DNA of 64,000 nucleotides from Polyangium sp. y55x31. GTDB lineage: Bacteria > Myxococcota_A > Polyangia > Polyangiales > Polyangiaceae. Shown one piece after another: positions 47,938 to 56,215 of this stretch. Location: the NCBI RefSeq assembly GCF_029946505.1, contig NZ_JARZHG010000003.1, positions 310,001 through 374,000 on the forward strand, given 5' to 3'. The notes beneath the pieces are model-generated. The model saw only the letters and a list, made by a program, of their open reading frames with translations, had not been told where the DNA came from and searched no databases. The position numbers and the translations under genes are program-made. Numbering within the stretch: the stretch's first letter is position 1; every line of letters begins with the position of its first letter.

Positions 47938-48744
47938 TTACGGGAGGCGTTCGAAGGCGGCTTCGAGCTCGGGCGTGTCGGGTACGGCGAGCAAAAAGTC
48001 GCGCTCCAGGGTCCGCCTCAGGTCCTGGGCGTTCTCCAGGGCACGACGTTCGGTGGGGCCGCCGAGGTGGTGAACGGCAAATTGCCGGTTTCGAAGCGTG
48101 TAGCGACGACCGGGGATGGACCGGGCCACCATCAATCCGGTGCGGAAATGCGAGCGTGGATGGGTCGACAGGTAGTAGTTGTAGATCTCGAAGTCGACCG
48201 GATATTGTGGTTTGAGGTCAAAGCGGTAGGTCGTCTTCCAGTCGTCGCCGATCTTCGACTGCATCAAGACATCGTCCTCCCTCGGGAGCAGCCGGAAAGG
48301 TTCGTGGGGGGTCGGCTGTTCCGTGCCGAGCTCGAGGCGCAACGGACCGGTGAGGACTTGTCCACCGAAACCGACATCGACGATGTACGGCTCGTCGCCC
48401 AGGTCGATGCGCAGGAGCATGTGGGTGCGCGGCGTGATCGCGTCCTCGGCGGCGTTCCAGAGCACGCGCGCGGCGAGCGCCGTGACACGAAAGCCGAGGG
48501 CCTCGAGCGCTGCCTGAAAGAGGCGGTTTTGCTCGAAACAATAGCCGCCTCGTTGCCTCTCGACGAGCTTTTGCTCGAGCGCCGGAAGCTCGAGCGGCAC
48601 CGGCCACCCGAGCAGCGGGTTCAGGTTCTCGAACGGGATGGCTTCGGTGTGGCGGAGGATGAGCTCGCGCAGGGAATCGAGCGTTGCCGCCCGCGGCCCG
48701 TTGTAACCGATACGTCGAAGGTACGCGTCGAGGTCGATGGTCAT
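47938..48744 (-). CDS. nat: Arylamine N-acetyltransferase
   Basis: A 268-residue cytosolic enzyme that transfers acetyl from acetyl-CoA to arylamines or hydrazines. The cysteine-protease-like triad is in place: C69 in RGGYCFEQN, H108 in TPRTHMLL and D123 in IVDVGFGG. Further family blocks are IPFENLNPLLG and the C-terminal lid (TERRALENAQDLRRTL). GGAGGAGACGAG precedes the ATG. Length is normal for bacterial NAT (about 270-280). It is divergent from the 652-residue hypothetical gene with two short dyads in the shared 105-bp promoter region. Confidence 0.95.
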   Translation of the reverse strand: MTIDLDAYLRRIGYNGPRAATLDSLRELILRHTEAIPFENLNPLLGWPVPLELPALEQKLVERQRGGYCFEQNRLFQAALEALGFRVTALAARVLWNAAEDAITPRTHMLLRIDLGDEPYIVDVGFGGQVLTGPLRLELGTEQPTPHEPFRLLPREDDVLMQSKIGDDWKTTYRFDLKPQYPVDFEIYNYYLSTHPRSHFRTGLMVARSIPGRRYTLRNRQFAVHHLGGPTERRALENAQDLRRTLERDFLLAVPDTPELEAAFERLP

Positions 48745-48774
48745 CTCGTCTCCTCCGGTGAATGTGAGGGGCCT

Positions 48775-48802
48775 CGAAGCTTCGGGCCAGTCGTATCGAC
48801 TG
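48775..48802. promoter_or_regulatory. Two adjacent dyads between divergent genes
   Basis: CGAAGCTTCG (48775-48784) is a perfect 10-bp palindrome. CAGTCG-TAT-CGACTG (48788-48802) is a perfect 15-bp dyad 3 bp further on. Both lie in the 105 bp between nat (start 48744) and the divergent hypothetical gene (start 48850), where operators are expected. No regulator gene is adjacent, so the binding protein is unknown. Confidence 0.4.
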
Positions 48803-48849
48803 CGCCCCTACCTCGACCTCATCTGCCTTCGGCGGTAGCATCGCCCTCG

Positions 48850-50808
48850 ATGTTCTCCACGTCTCATCAAGTCTTCATCGACGAGCTCGTGCGCACCCGA
48901 GAGCTCACGCGCGAGGCGGTCGTCGCAGAGGTCGTCGCCCTCGCCCGCGACGCCGCGATCCGCATCCTCGGCACGGGGACGCCCCTCGTGGTCGACCTCC
49001 TCGAACCGTCGGACCGGCTGCAGGTATTGCAGAGGCTCACGGTCGTCGACACCGTGCGCGACGCGGCGCGGGAGCTCGCGCTGGCCGACGCGCGCGTGAT
49101 CGTGCCCGAGGCGGAGGTTTCCGACGAGCTCGGGATCTCGATCGACTATACGCACGATCCACGCGAGGCCGTGCGCCGGGAGCAGCTCGGCGCGGTCGCG
49201 GACAAGCTGCCGCTCCCGCTGTGGGCCGAGGGCCTGTGGCACGCGCTCGGCGAGGCGCTCAATGGCTACTGGCTGCGCCATTTCCCCGCGCCCGTGGCTT
49301 CAGAGGGCACACTGTGGACGCTCTTGCGCGACGGCGGCGGCTGGCTCGTGGGACACGCGGCGCGCGAGGGCGGCACCACGCTCCGGGTCGAAGGCGCGTG
49401 GTTCAGGTTCATTCGCTTGACCCCGCACCATGGGTGGGTCGACGCCGGGCTCGAGGTCGTGGTCGAGCGCGACGGTGGCATCCATCGGTGGCGCTTGCCG
49501 TGCTCTGGCAACGACTCGCTCGCGCTGCGGTATCTCGACGTGCCGACGGGACCGGATGCCAGGGACAACTTCACCCGCGCGCTTGCGACGCTTTGCGCCG
49601 AGGTCGACGCGGCAGGTATCGAGGGTTTGTCGGAATATACGGCCTGCGAGATCCTGATCACCGCGGCGATCCTTCCGCCGCGGCCGGGCTCGCTCTGGGC
49701 GTGGTGCGAGGAGCACCTTCCCGCGCTGCTCGGCGGGCATCGCCACGCGTTCACGCTCGCCGGCCGCGAGCTCGAGCTCGCGATCACCTCCGTCTTCGCG
49801 GCGGACCGCAGCCTGCGCGGCTTTGGCAGCAGCAGCGTCGGGCTCACGCTCACCGATCGCGGCACCGGCGAGACGGCGCATGCAGGTCTCCCGCTCGGTG
49901 GCCTCACATGCGCGGCGCTGACGCGACCGGGACCGGATGCGACGACCGAGCGGGAGCTCGCGGCGATGGCGGCGACGTTTCGCGCTTGGCTCGACGTGCA
50001 TGTCGTCGATCACCTGCGGCGTGAGCCCTTCGAGCTCGTGGACGATTTTTTGTATGCAATGGCGGGCCACTTCCCGCTGGTCGACGTGCTCGCCGCGCGT
50101 GTGGAGCACGGGGCGCCGCCGCCTTTGCCCGTGCCGCCCTTCGATTCCGATGCGCTCGATCGAGCCGCGTCGCTCGTGCGCGCGCCCGCCCCTGCGACGC
50201 TCGCGCGTGCCCGCGATGTGGTGGGCGATGAGCGTCTGCTCGCCGTGTTCGAGGCCGGTCCTTACGCAATCGTGCTGGCGGACGATCTCCGGCGCGCGTT
50301 CCCCTTTGCCGGCGCGTTCGTCGGCCTGCTCGCGCCCGACGTGGACGGGATCTGCGAGGTCCTGCGGGTCGATGTCTGGAACCCGCCGAGTCGGGCCATC
50401 GTCGACGGCGACGCCTTCGCGTTCCGGCGGCTGTGCGAGTGGCTACGCGAAGCGATCGTCCGCGGCGGGCTCGACGCCCGGATCACGTATCATGGCGAGG
50501 ACGACGACGCGGAGGAGGATGAGGATGAGGACGATGAAAACGGGGATGACGACGCGGTGGAGCCCGAGGAGCCGGCGAGCCTCATGCTATCGGAATGGCT
50601 GCGCTTCGGCTTGCCCGACGTGGGTGATCGCTTCCTCGTCGATTGGCGATACCAGTGGCACATCGCGTTCGCGGGTTCCAGCATCGTCGAGTGCTTCGGC
50701 AGCATCTACGGCATGAACGGCGAGCAACGCGCGCGGATTGGCGAGCGCGATCGCCGGGTGTGGCGGGCCTTCCTGCACGACGTGATCGATCCGCGATTCA
50801 GCACCTGA
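48850..50808 (+). CDS. Large hypothetical protein with acidic stretch
   Basis: A 652-residue soluble protein that I do not recognise. It has alpha/beta-like composition with no signal peptide or membrane helix. Landmarks are an N-terminal helical segment of about 100 residues (REAVVAEVVALARDAAIRIL), a beta-rich middle (WLVGHAAREGGTTLRV, SVFAADRSLRGFGSSSVGL), and a strongly acidic run near residue 555 (EDDDAEEDEDEDDEN) followed by SLMLSEWLRFGLPDVGDRF and WHIAFAGSSIVECFGSIYG. No ribosome site is clear before ATG 48850, but codon bias holds from there on. It diverges from nat across two dyads. The 24-bp gap to the convergent lipase-maturation gene shows it ends alone. Confidence 0.65.
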   Translation: MFSTSHQVFIDELVRTRELTREAVVAEVVALARDAAIRILGTGTPLVVDLLEPSDRLQVLQRLTVVDTVRDAARELALADARVIVPEAEVSDELGISIDYTHDPREAVRREQLGAVADKLPLPLWAEGLWHALGEALNGYWLRHFPAPVASEGTLWTLLRDGGGWLVGHAAREGGTTLRVEGAWFRFIRLTPHHGWVDAGLEVVVERDGGIHRWRLPCSGNDSLALRYLDVPTGPDARDNFTRALATLCAEVDAAGIEGLSEYTACEILITAAILPPRPGSLWAWCEEHLPALLGGHRHAFTLAGRELELAITSVFAADRSLRGFGSSSVGLTLTDRGTGETAHAGLPLGGLTCAALTRPGPDATTERELAAMAATFRAWLDVHVVDHLRREPFELVDDFLYAMAGHFPLVDVLAARVEHGAPPPLPVPPFDSDALDRAASLVRAPAPATLARARDVVGDERLLAVFEAGPYAIVLADDLRRAFPFAGAFVGLLAPDVDGICEVLRVDVWNPPSRAIVDGDAFAFRRLCEWLREAIVRGGLDARITYHGEDDDAEEDEDEDDENGDDDAVEPEEPASLMLSEWLRFGLPDVGDRFLVDWRYQWHIAFAGSSIVECFGSIYGMNGEQRARIGERDRRVWRAFLHDVIDPRFST

Positions 50809-50833
50809 TCGGGCCGCGGCTGCGGCGATGAGC

Positions 50834-52336
50834 CTACGCCGGCGCCGCGGCATTTTTCGCAATCGAAATCGCCGGGAAATAAAGCCCGAGCCTCTCCCGC
50901 TCCCACCACTCACCCGTGCGGCGTCGCGTCTCCGTGTCCGTCATCCGGTACTCGTAAAGAACGGCGCGCACGTAGCGTGGTGGATGATCACGGAATGGGC
51001 AGCGCTGGAGCAGCGCGAGCACCTCGGGCGAGCCCTCCAGCAAACGGACCAGGAACCCGACGAACCAAGAGGGCGGCGGCCCGAGCGCGGCGAACCACAT
51101 CTGCCAATCGAGGCGTGGTTGATGCGGCGCGACCCAGGGCAAAGGCCTGCGAGGATCGGTGGGCTTGTACCGGAACTCGTATTCGAGCCAGCGGCCTCCG
51201 TCGTCGGACCCCTCGATCACGATCTCGGGTCGACGCACCGTCATGACGCTGAAGAGGCCGTACGTGTTGACCGAACGCAGCGGCACGAGCGAGCCCAGCA
51301 AACGCGAGAGAAACCGCGGTGGGCTGCGAGGGCCATAACGTTCGAGGTGCGCGCCGAGGGTGAGCGCGAAGAGGAGGCTCGCGGCCGCTCCGATCACGAA
51401 GCGCCGTACGCCTCGCATCGGCCGCGCGGGCCCCGTGGCGCGAAAGAGGGTTTTTCCGAGCAGCGGCTCGTCGTCCAGGACCCATGAAGCGAGCACGGCC
51501 GTGAGCAAATTGAAAAATCCATAATTCCCCGTGGCGGCGATGCCCGCCTGCAGTCCAGCAAGAGGCCAGAAGGAAAGCCGCCGGAGGCGCCGGGGAGCGA
51601 ACGCAAGAAACGGCACGACGCACTCGGAAAATAACGCGAGCCGGGTCGACATCCGGTGGACGGGGTAGGGGAGCTGATGCGCGTACCAGCCGAGCGGCGT
51701 CGGGAGCGGCTGCGTCTCGTAATGGTAGCCGAGCGCGGTGCGGTTTTTCCACGTGGCATCGCCGGATTGGAGCTTCGCCAGGCCCGATTCGTAATAGAGC
51801 CGGAAGGCGTGCCATCGCAAGAGCAGCACCGCTTGCCATGGTGGGTCTTCCCGGCCGAAGCCCGGACGCAGGCCACGCGGCGCGACCAGGAGCGCGTGCA
51901 GGCTGCTCTCGAGGAGGAGCGCGTCCCATTGAAAGGAGAGGAACGCGCCGCCGGCCGAGACGAACGAGAGGTAAAGCGCCCAGAGCAGCAAAAGCACGGG
52001 CCGAGGAGCGACGTTCAGCACGAGCAGCGCCGCGAGGAGCTGGCCTGCGCGGCAAGCTCGGACGAGCGTGGCGTCGGACGCATCCAGCCAGAAGAGCGAC
52101 GGCACGGCCTGGTAGCCCTTGGGTCCCAGGACGTATCGGGCGCGCTCGAGCCGGTCTCGAATGGGGAGGATCCCGCGGCGTCCATGAAGACCGAGCACCT
52201 GCGAACCGAGCGAGGTGAACGCGAGGTAATGGATCACGCCGAGCAAGCGCAGAAACAGCCATCGAACGGCGCGGCTCCGGGCAGGGCCGGGCGCTCGACC
52301 GAGACCCTCGTGGATGAGCACGGGCCTTCGCGACAT
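50834..52336 (-). CDS. Lipase maturation factor family membrane protein
   Basis: A 500-residue multi-pass membrane protein homologous to LMF1/LMF2. Family blocks in order: WLFLRLLGVIHYLAF at the start, GRRGILPIRD, FLSFQWDALLLES, WKNRTALGYHYETQPLPTPL, PYPVHRMSTRLALFSECVVPFL, NYGFFNLLTAVLASWVLDD and, near the end, SVMTVRRPEIVIEGSDDG and RLDWQMWFAAL. About eight hydrophobic segments are visible. The vertebrate protein helps fold lipases in the ER; bacterial homologues have no proven role. It sits on the minus strand 25 bp from the convergent hypothetical gene; no lipase gene is adjacent. Confidence 0.9.
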   Translation of the reverse strand: MSRRPVLIHEGLGRAPGPARSRAVRWLFLRLLGVIHYLAFTSLGSQVLGLHGRRGILPIRDRLERARYVLGPKGYQAVPSLFWLDASDATLVRACRAGQLLAALLVLNVAPRPVLLLLWALYLSFVSAGGAFLSFQWDALLLESSLHALLVAPRGLRPGFGREDPPWQAVLLLRWHAFRLYYESGLAKLQSGDATWKNRTALGYHYETQPLPTPLGWYAHQLPYPVHRMSTRLALFSECVVPFLAFAPRRLRRLSFWPLAGLQAGIAATGNYGFFNLLTAVLASWVLDDEPLLGKTLFRATGPARPMRGVRRFVIGAAASLLFALTLGAHLERYGPRSPPRFLSRLLGSLVPLRSVNTYGLFSVMTVRRPEIVIEGSDDGGRWLEYEFRYKPTDPRRPLPWVAPHQPRLDWQMWFAALGPPPSWFVGFLVRLLEGSPEVLALLQRCPFRDHPPRYVRAVLYEYRMTDTETRRRTGEWWERERLGLYFPAISIAKNAAAPA

Positions 52337-52465
52337 GCCGAAACCCCGCAGCGGAACCTACGGCCCGCCGTTGCAGCCCGCGAGTGCCGCAAAGCCGCCC
52401 GCGTGAGGCTCGTCGTCCAGCCGGACACGTCCGGCGATCGGAGGCTCGCGCTGTTTCCGCTCGTC

Positions 52466-53452
52466 CTATTCTCGTTTCAGGATCGCGTCGACGGTCTCGA
52501 CGTCGATCTGGGGGTTGAAGCTCGCTCGTTTCACTTCGTTTGGCCGCAATACCACGAAGTCGGGGTGATCCCAGCGCGAGTTTTCCGTCCACACACCCCC
52601 GCGCACGACGAAGCGGCGCCCTTCCCATGCGCCATTCAGGTCGTAGGTGTATTCGCGGGTCGTCACGTTCGCTCCCACGTAATCGTACGTCTTCACGTCC
52701 GGGGTGGCCACGAACAGGACCGTGCGGACGTGCACGACGTCGCGCGCCCTCGTGTCACGCGTGATCTTCGTGATGGCCTTGTAGACCGGCAGGTTCCAGA
52801 CCTCGTGCCCGGGGTCCCTGTCGATGATGAACGGGCGCCGATTCTTGAAAAGCTCGACGACGAGGACACGATGGAACGTGTGCGGCAAGATGTCCGCGTA
52901 AACATCGTTCCACTCGCCGTCATTGCGATCGCCGACGGTGGGTGTATCGGTCACCGCCTCGTACGTCTTGAGAAGCAGCGCCTTGAGGTCGCCCACTTTG
53001 AAGCGTAGCGATCCGTGGACGATCGGCTTGTTCGGCTCGGGCTCCATGATCGACGCGAGCGCCCACGCGAAGCATAGACCCGACCATGAATCGGCCCGCG
53101 CATCGTACAGCTTCTCGCGCTCGTACGCCGCCGCGGTCGTCGTCTTGTGCTGGAACGTGCTGCTGTAGAGGTCGTACTTCTGGAGGGGCGAGAGCTCTCC
53201 ATTCTTCGCCGCGAAGAGGAAATCGTCCACGGTGGGGAACCACCACGAGGACCACGGCTTGATCGTCGCTTCCGCGGAGAACTCCCCCTCCGGTAACAAG
53301 AGGTTTTTCCGGGTGGTGGTCCCACGTCCCTCGGTTACTTCCTCCACGGAAATCTCCACATCGCTGTCGTCTTCCGGTGCGACATCGCCGCACCCAGCGA
53401 GCGTACCGAACAACATCAGCAAGAGGGCAGCATGATGGACACGAGACGCCAT
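52466..53452 (-). CDS. Transglutaminase-elicitor-like lipoprotein
   Basis: A 328-residue lipoprotein with lipobox LAGC (Cys21) and an acidic spacer of about 25 residues. The core recalls the papain-like transglutaminase-elicitor family: WSGLCFAWA with C127, VGDLKALLLKTYEAV, HTFHRVLVVE with H194, and PFIIDRDPGHEVWNLPVYKA with D211/D213. That supplies a Cys-His-Asp set in the right order. Members act as protein-crosslinking or protease-like secreted enzymes; the original group is from oomycete plant pathogens. The assignment comes from motif resemblance. GGAGGAG precedes the ATG at good spacing. The next minus-strand gene upstream is also secreted, 123 bp away. Confidence 0.55.
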   Translation of the reverse strand: MASRVHHAALLLMLFGTLAGCGDVAPEDDSDVEISVEEVTEGRGTTTRKNLLLPEGEFSAEATIKPWSSWWFPTVDDFLFAAKNGELSPLQKYDLYSSTFQHKTTTAAAYEREKLYDARADSWSGLCFAWALASIMEPEPNKPIVHGSLRFKVGDLKALLLKTYEAVTDTPTVGDRNDGEWNDVYADILPHTFHRVLVVELFKNRRPFIIDRDPGHEVWNLPVYKAITKITRDTRARDVVHVRTVLFVATPDVKTYDYVGANVTTREYTYDLNGAWEGRRFVVRGGVWTENSRWDHPDFVVLRPNEVKRASFNPQIDVETVDAILKRE

Positions 53453-53575
53453 GGTGGAACTCCTCCGTGCAAATGAGCAATTGGCCCGCGTTCTGGACTC
53501 CGACGGCTACAGACGGGAAGAGCCGGAGAGGCTGACCGCTCGGCGGTCCGCCTCCCCGGCGCGAGACGTCTCCTT

Positions 53576-54178
53576 CTACTGTTGCGGCTGCTGCGGCGCC
53601 TGCAAATTGCCGGCGCAGGTATTGACGATATTGCCGGTCTCCCTCGCATCCACGAAGGCCCACGATCCCCGGGCGTCCTTCAGCTTGGCATCACACAGAT
53701 CGGCGACGCTGCTGAACGACAAGAGCTCCTTGCAGTCGTTGACGGTCACATCGCGCTTGAACGTGGTTTCCACTTCGGTGAACTCGCGACAAGGCGCCTG
53801 GACCACGACGCTCTTCACGTGGCCTTTGTTGCCCATGTCGCTGACGCAGGCCTTTTCGCAGCTCAGCTCGGCATGGGTCGAGCTACTCACCTCGAGCTCG
53901 ATCGGGACGAGGGTCTCCTTCTGCTTCCAGGTGACATCCGTGCGTGTGCACGAGATGCTGAACCACTTGGCATCCCTCTGCCAGCCCATGGACCGCGGGT
54001 CGCCGCACCTGCTCTGGATTTCCTCGAACGTGAACTGCCTGGCGCAGGTGGCCTCGGACTCGATGGGCCGATACCCCTGCTCCCCGGCGGCGAGGGCCTC
54101 CGAGGTGGTCGCGTCCATGAATGCGACGGAACCGAACGCGATGGCAGTCAGACCGATGGCGAAAATGCGCTTCAACAT
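53576..54178 (-). CDS. Secreted Cys-rich hypothetical protein
   Basis: A 200-residue exported protein with a Sec signal (MLKRIFAIGLTAIAFGSVAF, likely cleavage after ALA near residue 31). The mature part has seven Cys, for example CARQFTFEEIQSRCGDP, SISCTRTDVTWKQKE, SCEKACVSD, VNDCKEL and VADLCDAKL, and ends in a QAPQQPQQ tail. The Cys spacing suggests several disulfides. GGAGGA precedes the ATG; the upstream in-frame ATG at 54214 was not chosen because the signal starts at 54178. Family unknown. It may be transcribed with the downstream transglutaminase-elicitor-like lipoprotein on the same strand. Confidence 0.72.
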   Translation of the reverse strand: MLKRIFAIGLTAIAFGSVAFMDATTSEALAAGEQGYRPIESEATCARQFTFEEIQSRCGDPRSMGWQRDAKWFSISCTRTDVTWKQKETLVPIELEVSSSTHAELSCEKACVSDMGNKGHVKSVVVQAPCREFTEVETTFKRDVTVNDCKELLSFSSVADLCDAKLKDARGSWAFVDARETGNIVNTCAGNLQAPQQPQQ

Positions 54179-54669
54179 GGCTTCCTCCGGTTTGCGTGGA
54201 GAGAGCGCCCGCACCTCGAGAGCCCCTCACGCACTGCGCCCGCAATGCAATCGTTCGGCCGCGGGCAAACCCGGACGGACGTCTCGCTGGAGCCCGCGCT
54301 CCTCCGGACAGGCCAGGATTCTCGTGCCCCGAGCGCGAGCGCGGGTGCGCCGATGCCCCCATGAGCAGACTGCGCGCAGGTGCGGTTGGCGCATTCGGAG
54401 CACGACGCGGCGTCAACCCGAAGAAGGTCGCAAACCAAAGCCCGGCGGGAGCGGTACGAGAGCCGAATGCGGCGACATGAGCGGGTGTGGGAAGACCGAA
54501 GAGGCGCCGCCATCGGGCTTGACCGTACCCGGGGCACTCTGGCATGGCCGCCCCATCCTCCACGTGCCCCTCGACGCCTGATGAGCTAACGCCTCACGAG
54601 CCCATTCTCCCCGGAACAGCACGTCGTATTCGTGGTTCGTCGCCCGATTCGCCGAAGGCGGCAAGCACG
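54179..54669. other. 491-bp region without a recognisable gene
   Basis: Open frames cross this region on both strands, but none has a plausible start, signal, repeat or known motif, and composition is arginine/proline-heavy in every frame as expected for non-coding GC-rich DNA. It should contain the promoter of the secreted Cys-rich gene at 54178. I see no strong hairpin, repeat or RNA motif in it. Confidence 0.5.
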
Positions 54670-54933
54670 TCAGCGGTGCCGTCCCCCGGACTCCGTCTGG
54701 TCGGCATGTACGCGGCCGATGGGCTCGACGTGCTCGCCTCCCGGTGGCTGCGGAGGGGGCGGGGTGGGCTCGGCTTCCAGCTCCGCCTCGCGCAAGGAGG
54801 GGCCCTCGGCCGGCGAGCCGATCGTTGCCCATCCTTGCTCGCGCACCTCGGTCTCGTCGGCCGAGAGCTCGTGGTAATGCTGCTGGCTGAAGACGGTCGA
54901 GCCGGGCGGTTTTTGTGGTTTTTGCGGGTCCAT
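54670..54933 (-). CDS. Small hydrophilic hypothetical protein
   Basis: 87 residues, acidic and Pro/Glu-rich, with the ordered-looking segment VFSQQHYHELSADETEVREQ then GWATIGSPAEGPSLREAELE and a PPPPQPP tail. No signal or membrane part. Codon bias is normal and distinct from random frames, but no good ribosome site precedes the ATG, so the call is tentative. It diverges from the WYL regulator gene at 55038 with 104 bp between them and could be that regulator's target. Confidence 0.45.
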   Translation of the reverse strand: MDPQKPQKPPGSTVFSQQHYHELSADETEVREQGWATIGSPAEGPSLREAELEAEPTPPPPQPPGGEHVEPIGRVHADQTESGGRHR

Positions 54934-55037
54934 GTCGGAGAGCCCCCTGGAGCCTCGAAGGTCTCGCGTCGAGCCCCCGCCACGAGCGCGGCTGGTGTGG
55001 CCGAGCGGAGGGAGCTGGTTCAGGCTACGTTCCCCGT

Positions 55038-55733
55038 ATGTCTCGCGCTTCCCGCCTGCTCGATCTCCTGGAACTGCTGCGCCGCCGCCGCGCGCCGATC
55101 ACAGGCCAGGCGCTGGCCGAGGAGCTCGGCATTTCCATTCGCACGCTGTATCGCGACATCGCGACGCTGCAGGCGCAGGGCGCCGATATCCAGGGCGAAC
55201 CGGGCCTCGGGTACGTGCTTCGCCCCGGCTTCACCCTCCCGCCGCTGATGTTCTCGGCCGACGAGATCGAGGCCCTCGTGCTCGGCTCGCGCTGGGTCGC
55301 GGTGCGGGGCGATACGCGCCTCGCGGCGGCGGCGGGCAATGCCGTGGCGAAGATTCGCGCCGTGCTGCCCGACGATCTCCGCGAGAGCGTCGACGCGGCC
55401 ACGCTGACCGTGCCGATGTTCCGCGGCGAGCCGGTCGCCGTCGATGTCTCGGTGATCCGCGCCGCGATCCGCAAGGAGCAGCGGCTCGTCATCACGTACC
55501 AGGACCAGAACGGCGAAGCTACGACCCGCACGATCTGGCCCCTGCTGATCGGCTTCTTCGACAAGGTGCAGGTGCTCGCCGCGTGGTGCGAGCTCAGGCA
55601 GGATTATCGCGCTTTCCGCGTCGACCGCATCCGCTCGGTCGAACCGAAGGACGAGCGTTATCCACGCCGGCGCGCCGTGCTCGTCCAGGAATGGCGGGCC
55701 AGACAGGGCATTGCCGCTCCTGCCGGAAACTGA
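55038..55733 (+). CDS. HTH/WYL-domain transcriptional regulator (YafY-like), short form
   Basis: A 231-residue regulator. The winged HTH lies at residues 1-60 (ITGQALAEELGISIRTLYRDI), followed by YVLRPGFTLPPLMFSADEIEAL. A WYL-like domain covers about 135-215 (VITYQDQNGEATTRTIWPL, QVLAAWCELRQDYRAFRVDRI), in which the name-giving Trp-Tyr-Leu is partly replaced. It lacks the WCX extension found in the larger WYL regulator at 35107. The start is ATG 55038. The VOC gene follows 47 bp downstream on the same strand and may be co-regulated. Confidence 0.9.
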   Translation: MSRASRLLDLLELLRRRRAPITGQALAEELGISIRTLYRDIATLQAQGADIQGEPGLGYVLRPGFTLPPLMFSADEIEALVLGSRWVAVRGDTRLAAAAGNAVAKIRAVLPDDLRESVDAATLTVPMFRGEPVAVDVSVIRAAIRKEQRLVITYQDQNGEATTRTIWPLLIGFFDKVQVLAAWCELRQDYRAFRVDRIRSVEPKDERYPRRRAVLVQEWRARQGIAAPAGN

Positions 55734-55780
55734 CAGTCGCGAGGTGCATACCCTCTGCGTCCACCTGATGGAGATGGGAA

Positions 55781-56155
55781 ATGCGTACCCTGAACTACCT
55801 GCTGCTGGCCGTCCGTGATCCGCTCCGAAGCGCCGAGCTGTATTCGAAGCTCCTCGCGCGCGAGCCGGTCGAGAGGTCGAAGACCTTCGTTCTCTACGTG
55901 CTGCCGAGCGGCCTGAAAATCGGCCTCTGGCTCGCCGATGAGGTCGCGCCGGCTCCGAAGCCCGCCGGCGGCGTCGAGATCTCGTTCAGCGAAACGAGCA
56001 GAGACGCCGTCCTCGCGACGTATGCCGAGTGGACCAAGCTCGGGCTCACGGTGGTGCAGGAGCCGACCGACATGGATTTTGGCTTTACCTTCGTGGTCGA
56101 GGATCCGGACGGGCACCGCCTCCGTCCCTTCGTCCTCGCGGCCAATCCGCGCTAG
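55781..56155 (+). CDS. VOC (glyoxalase/bleomycin-resistance-type) family protein
   Basis: A 124-residue single-chain VOC fold: LNYLLLAVRDPLRSAELYSKLL at the start, FVLYVLPSGLKIGLWLAD in the middle, and TFVVEDPDGHRLRPFVL at the end, where the family metal- or ligand-binding Glu is expected. The variant looks like phenazine-resistance (EhpR-like) relatives, so ligand sequestration is as likely as catalysis. GGAG at 55770-55773 supports the ATG. It follows the WYL regulator by 47 bp, a common pairing that suggests inducible control. Confidence 0.88.
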   Translation: MRTLNYLLLAVRDPLRSAELYSKLLAREPVERSKTFVLYVLPSGLKIGLWLADEVAPAPKPAGGVEISFSETSRDAVLATYAEWTKLGLTVVQEPTDMDFGFTFVVEDPDGHRLRPFVLAANPR

Positions 56156-56215
56156 GCCCCTCGTCCTCGGTTCGTATGACGTGTTCGCGCGCCGCGGCGG
56201 TGGTATCATCCACCA

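Noticed and set aside
54179..54669. Several short open frames between secreted-protein gene and small hydrophilic gene
   Set aside because: No ribosome site, signal or motif in any; composition is typical of random GC-rich frames.
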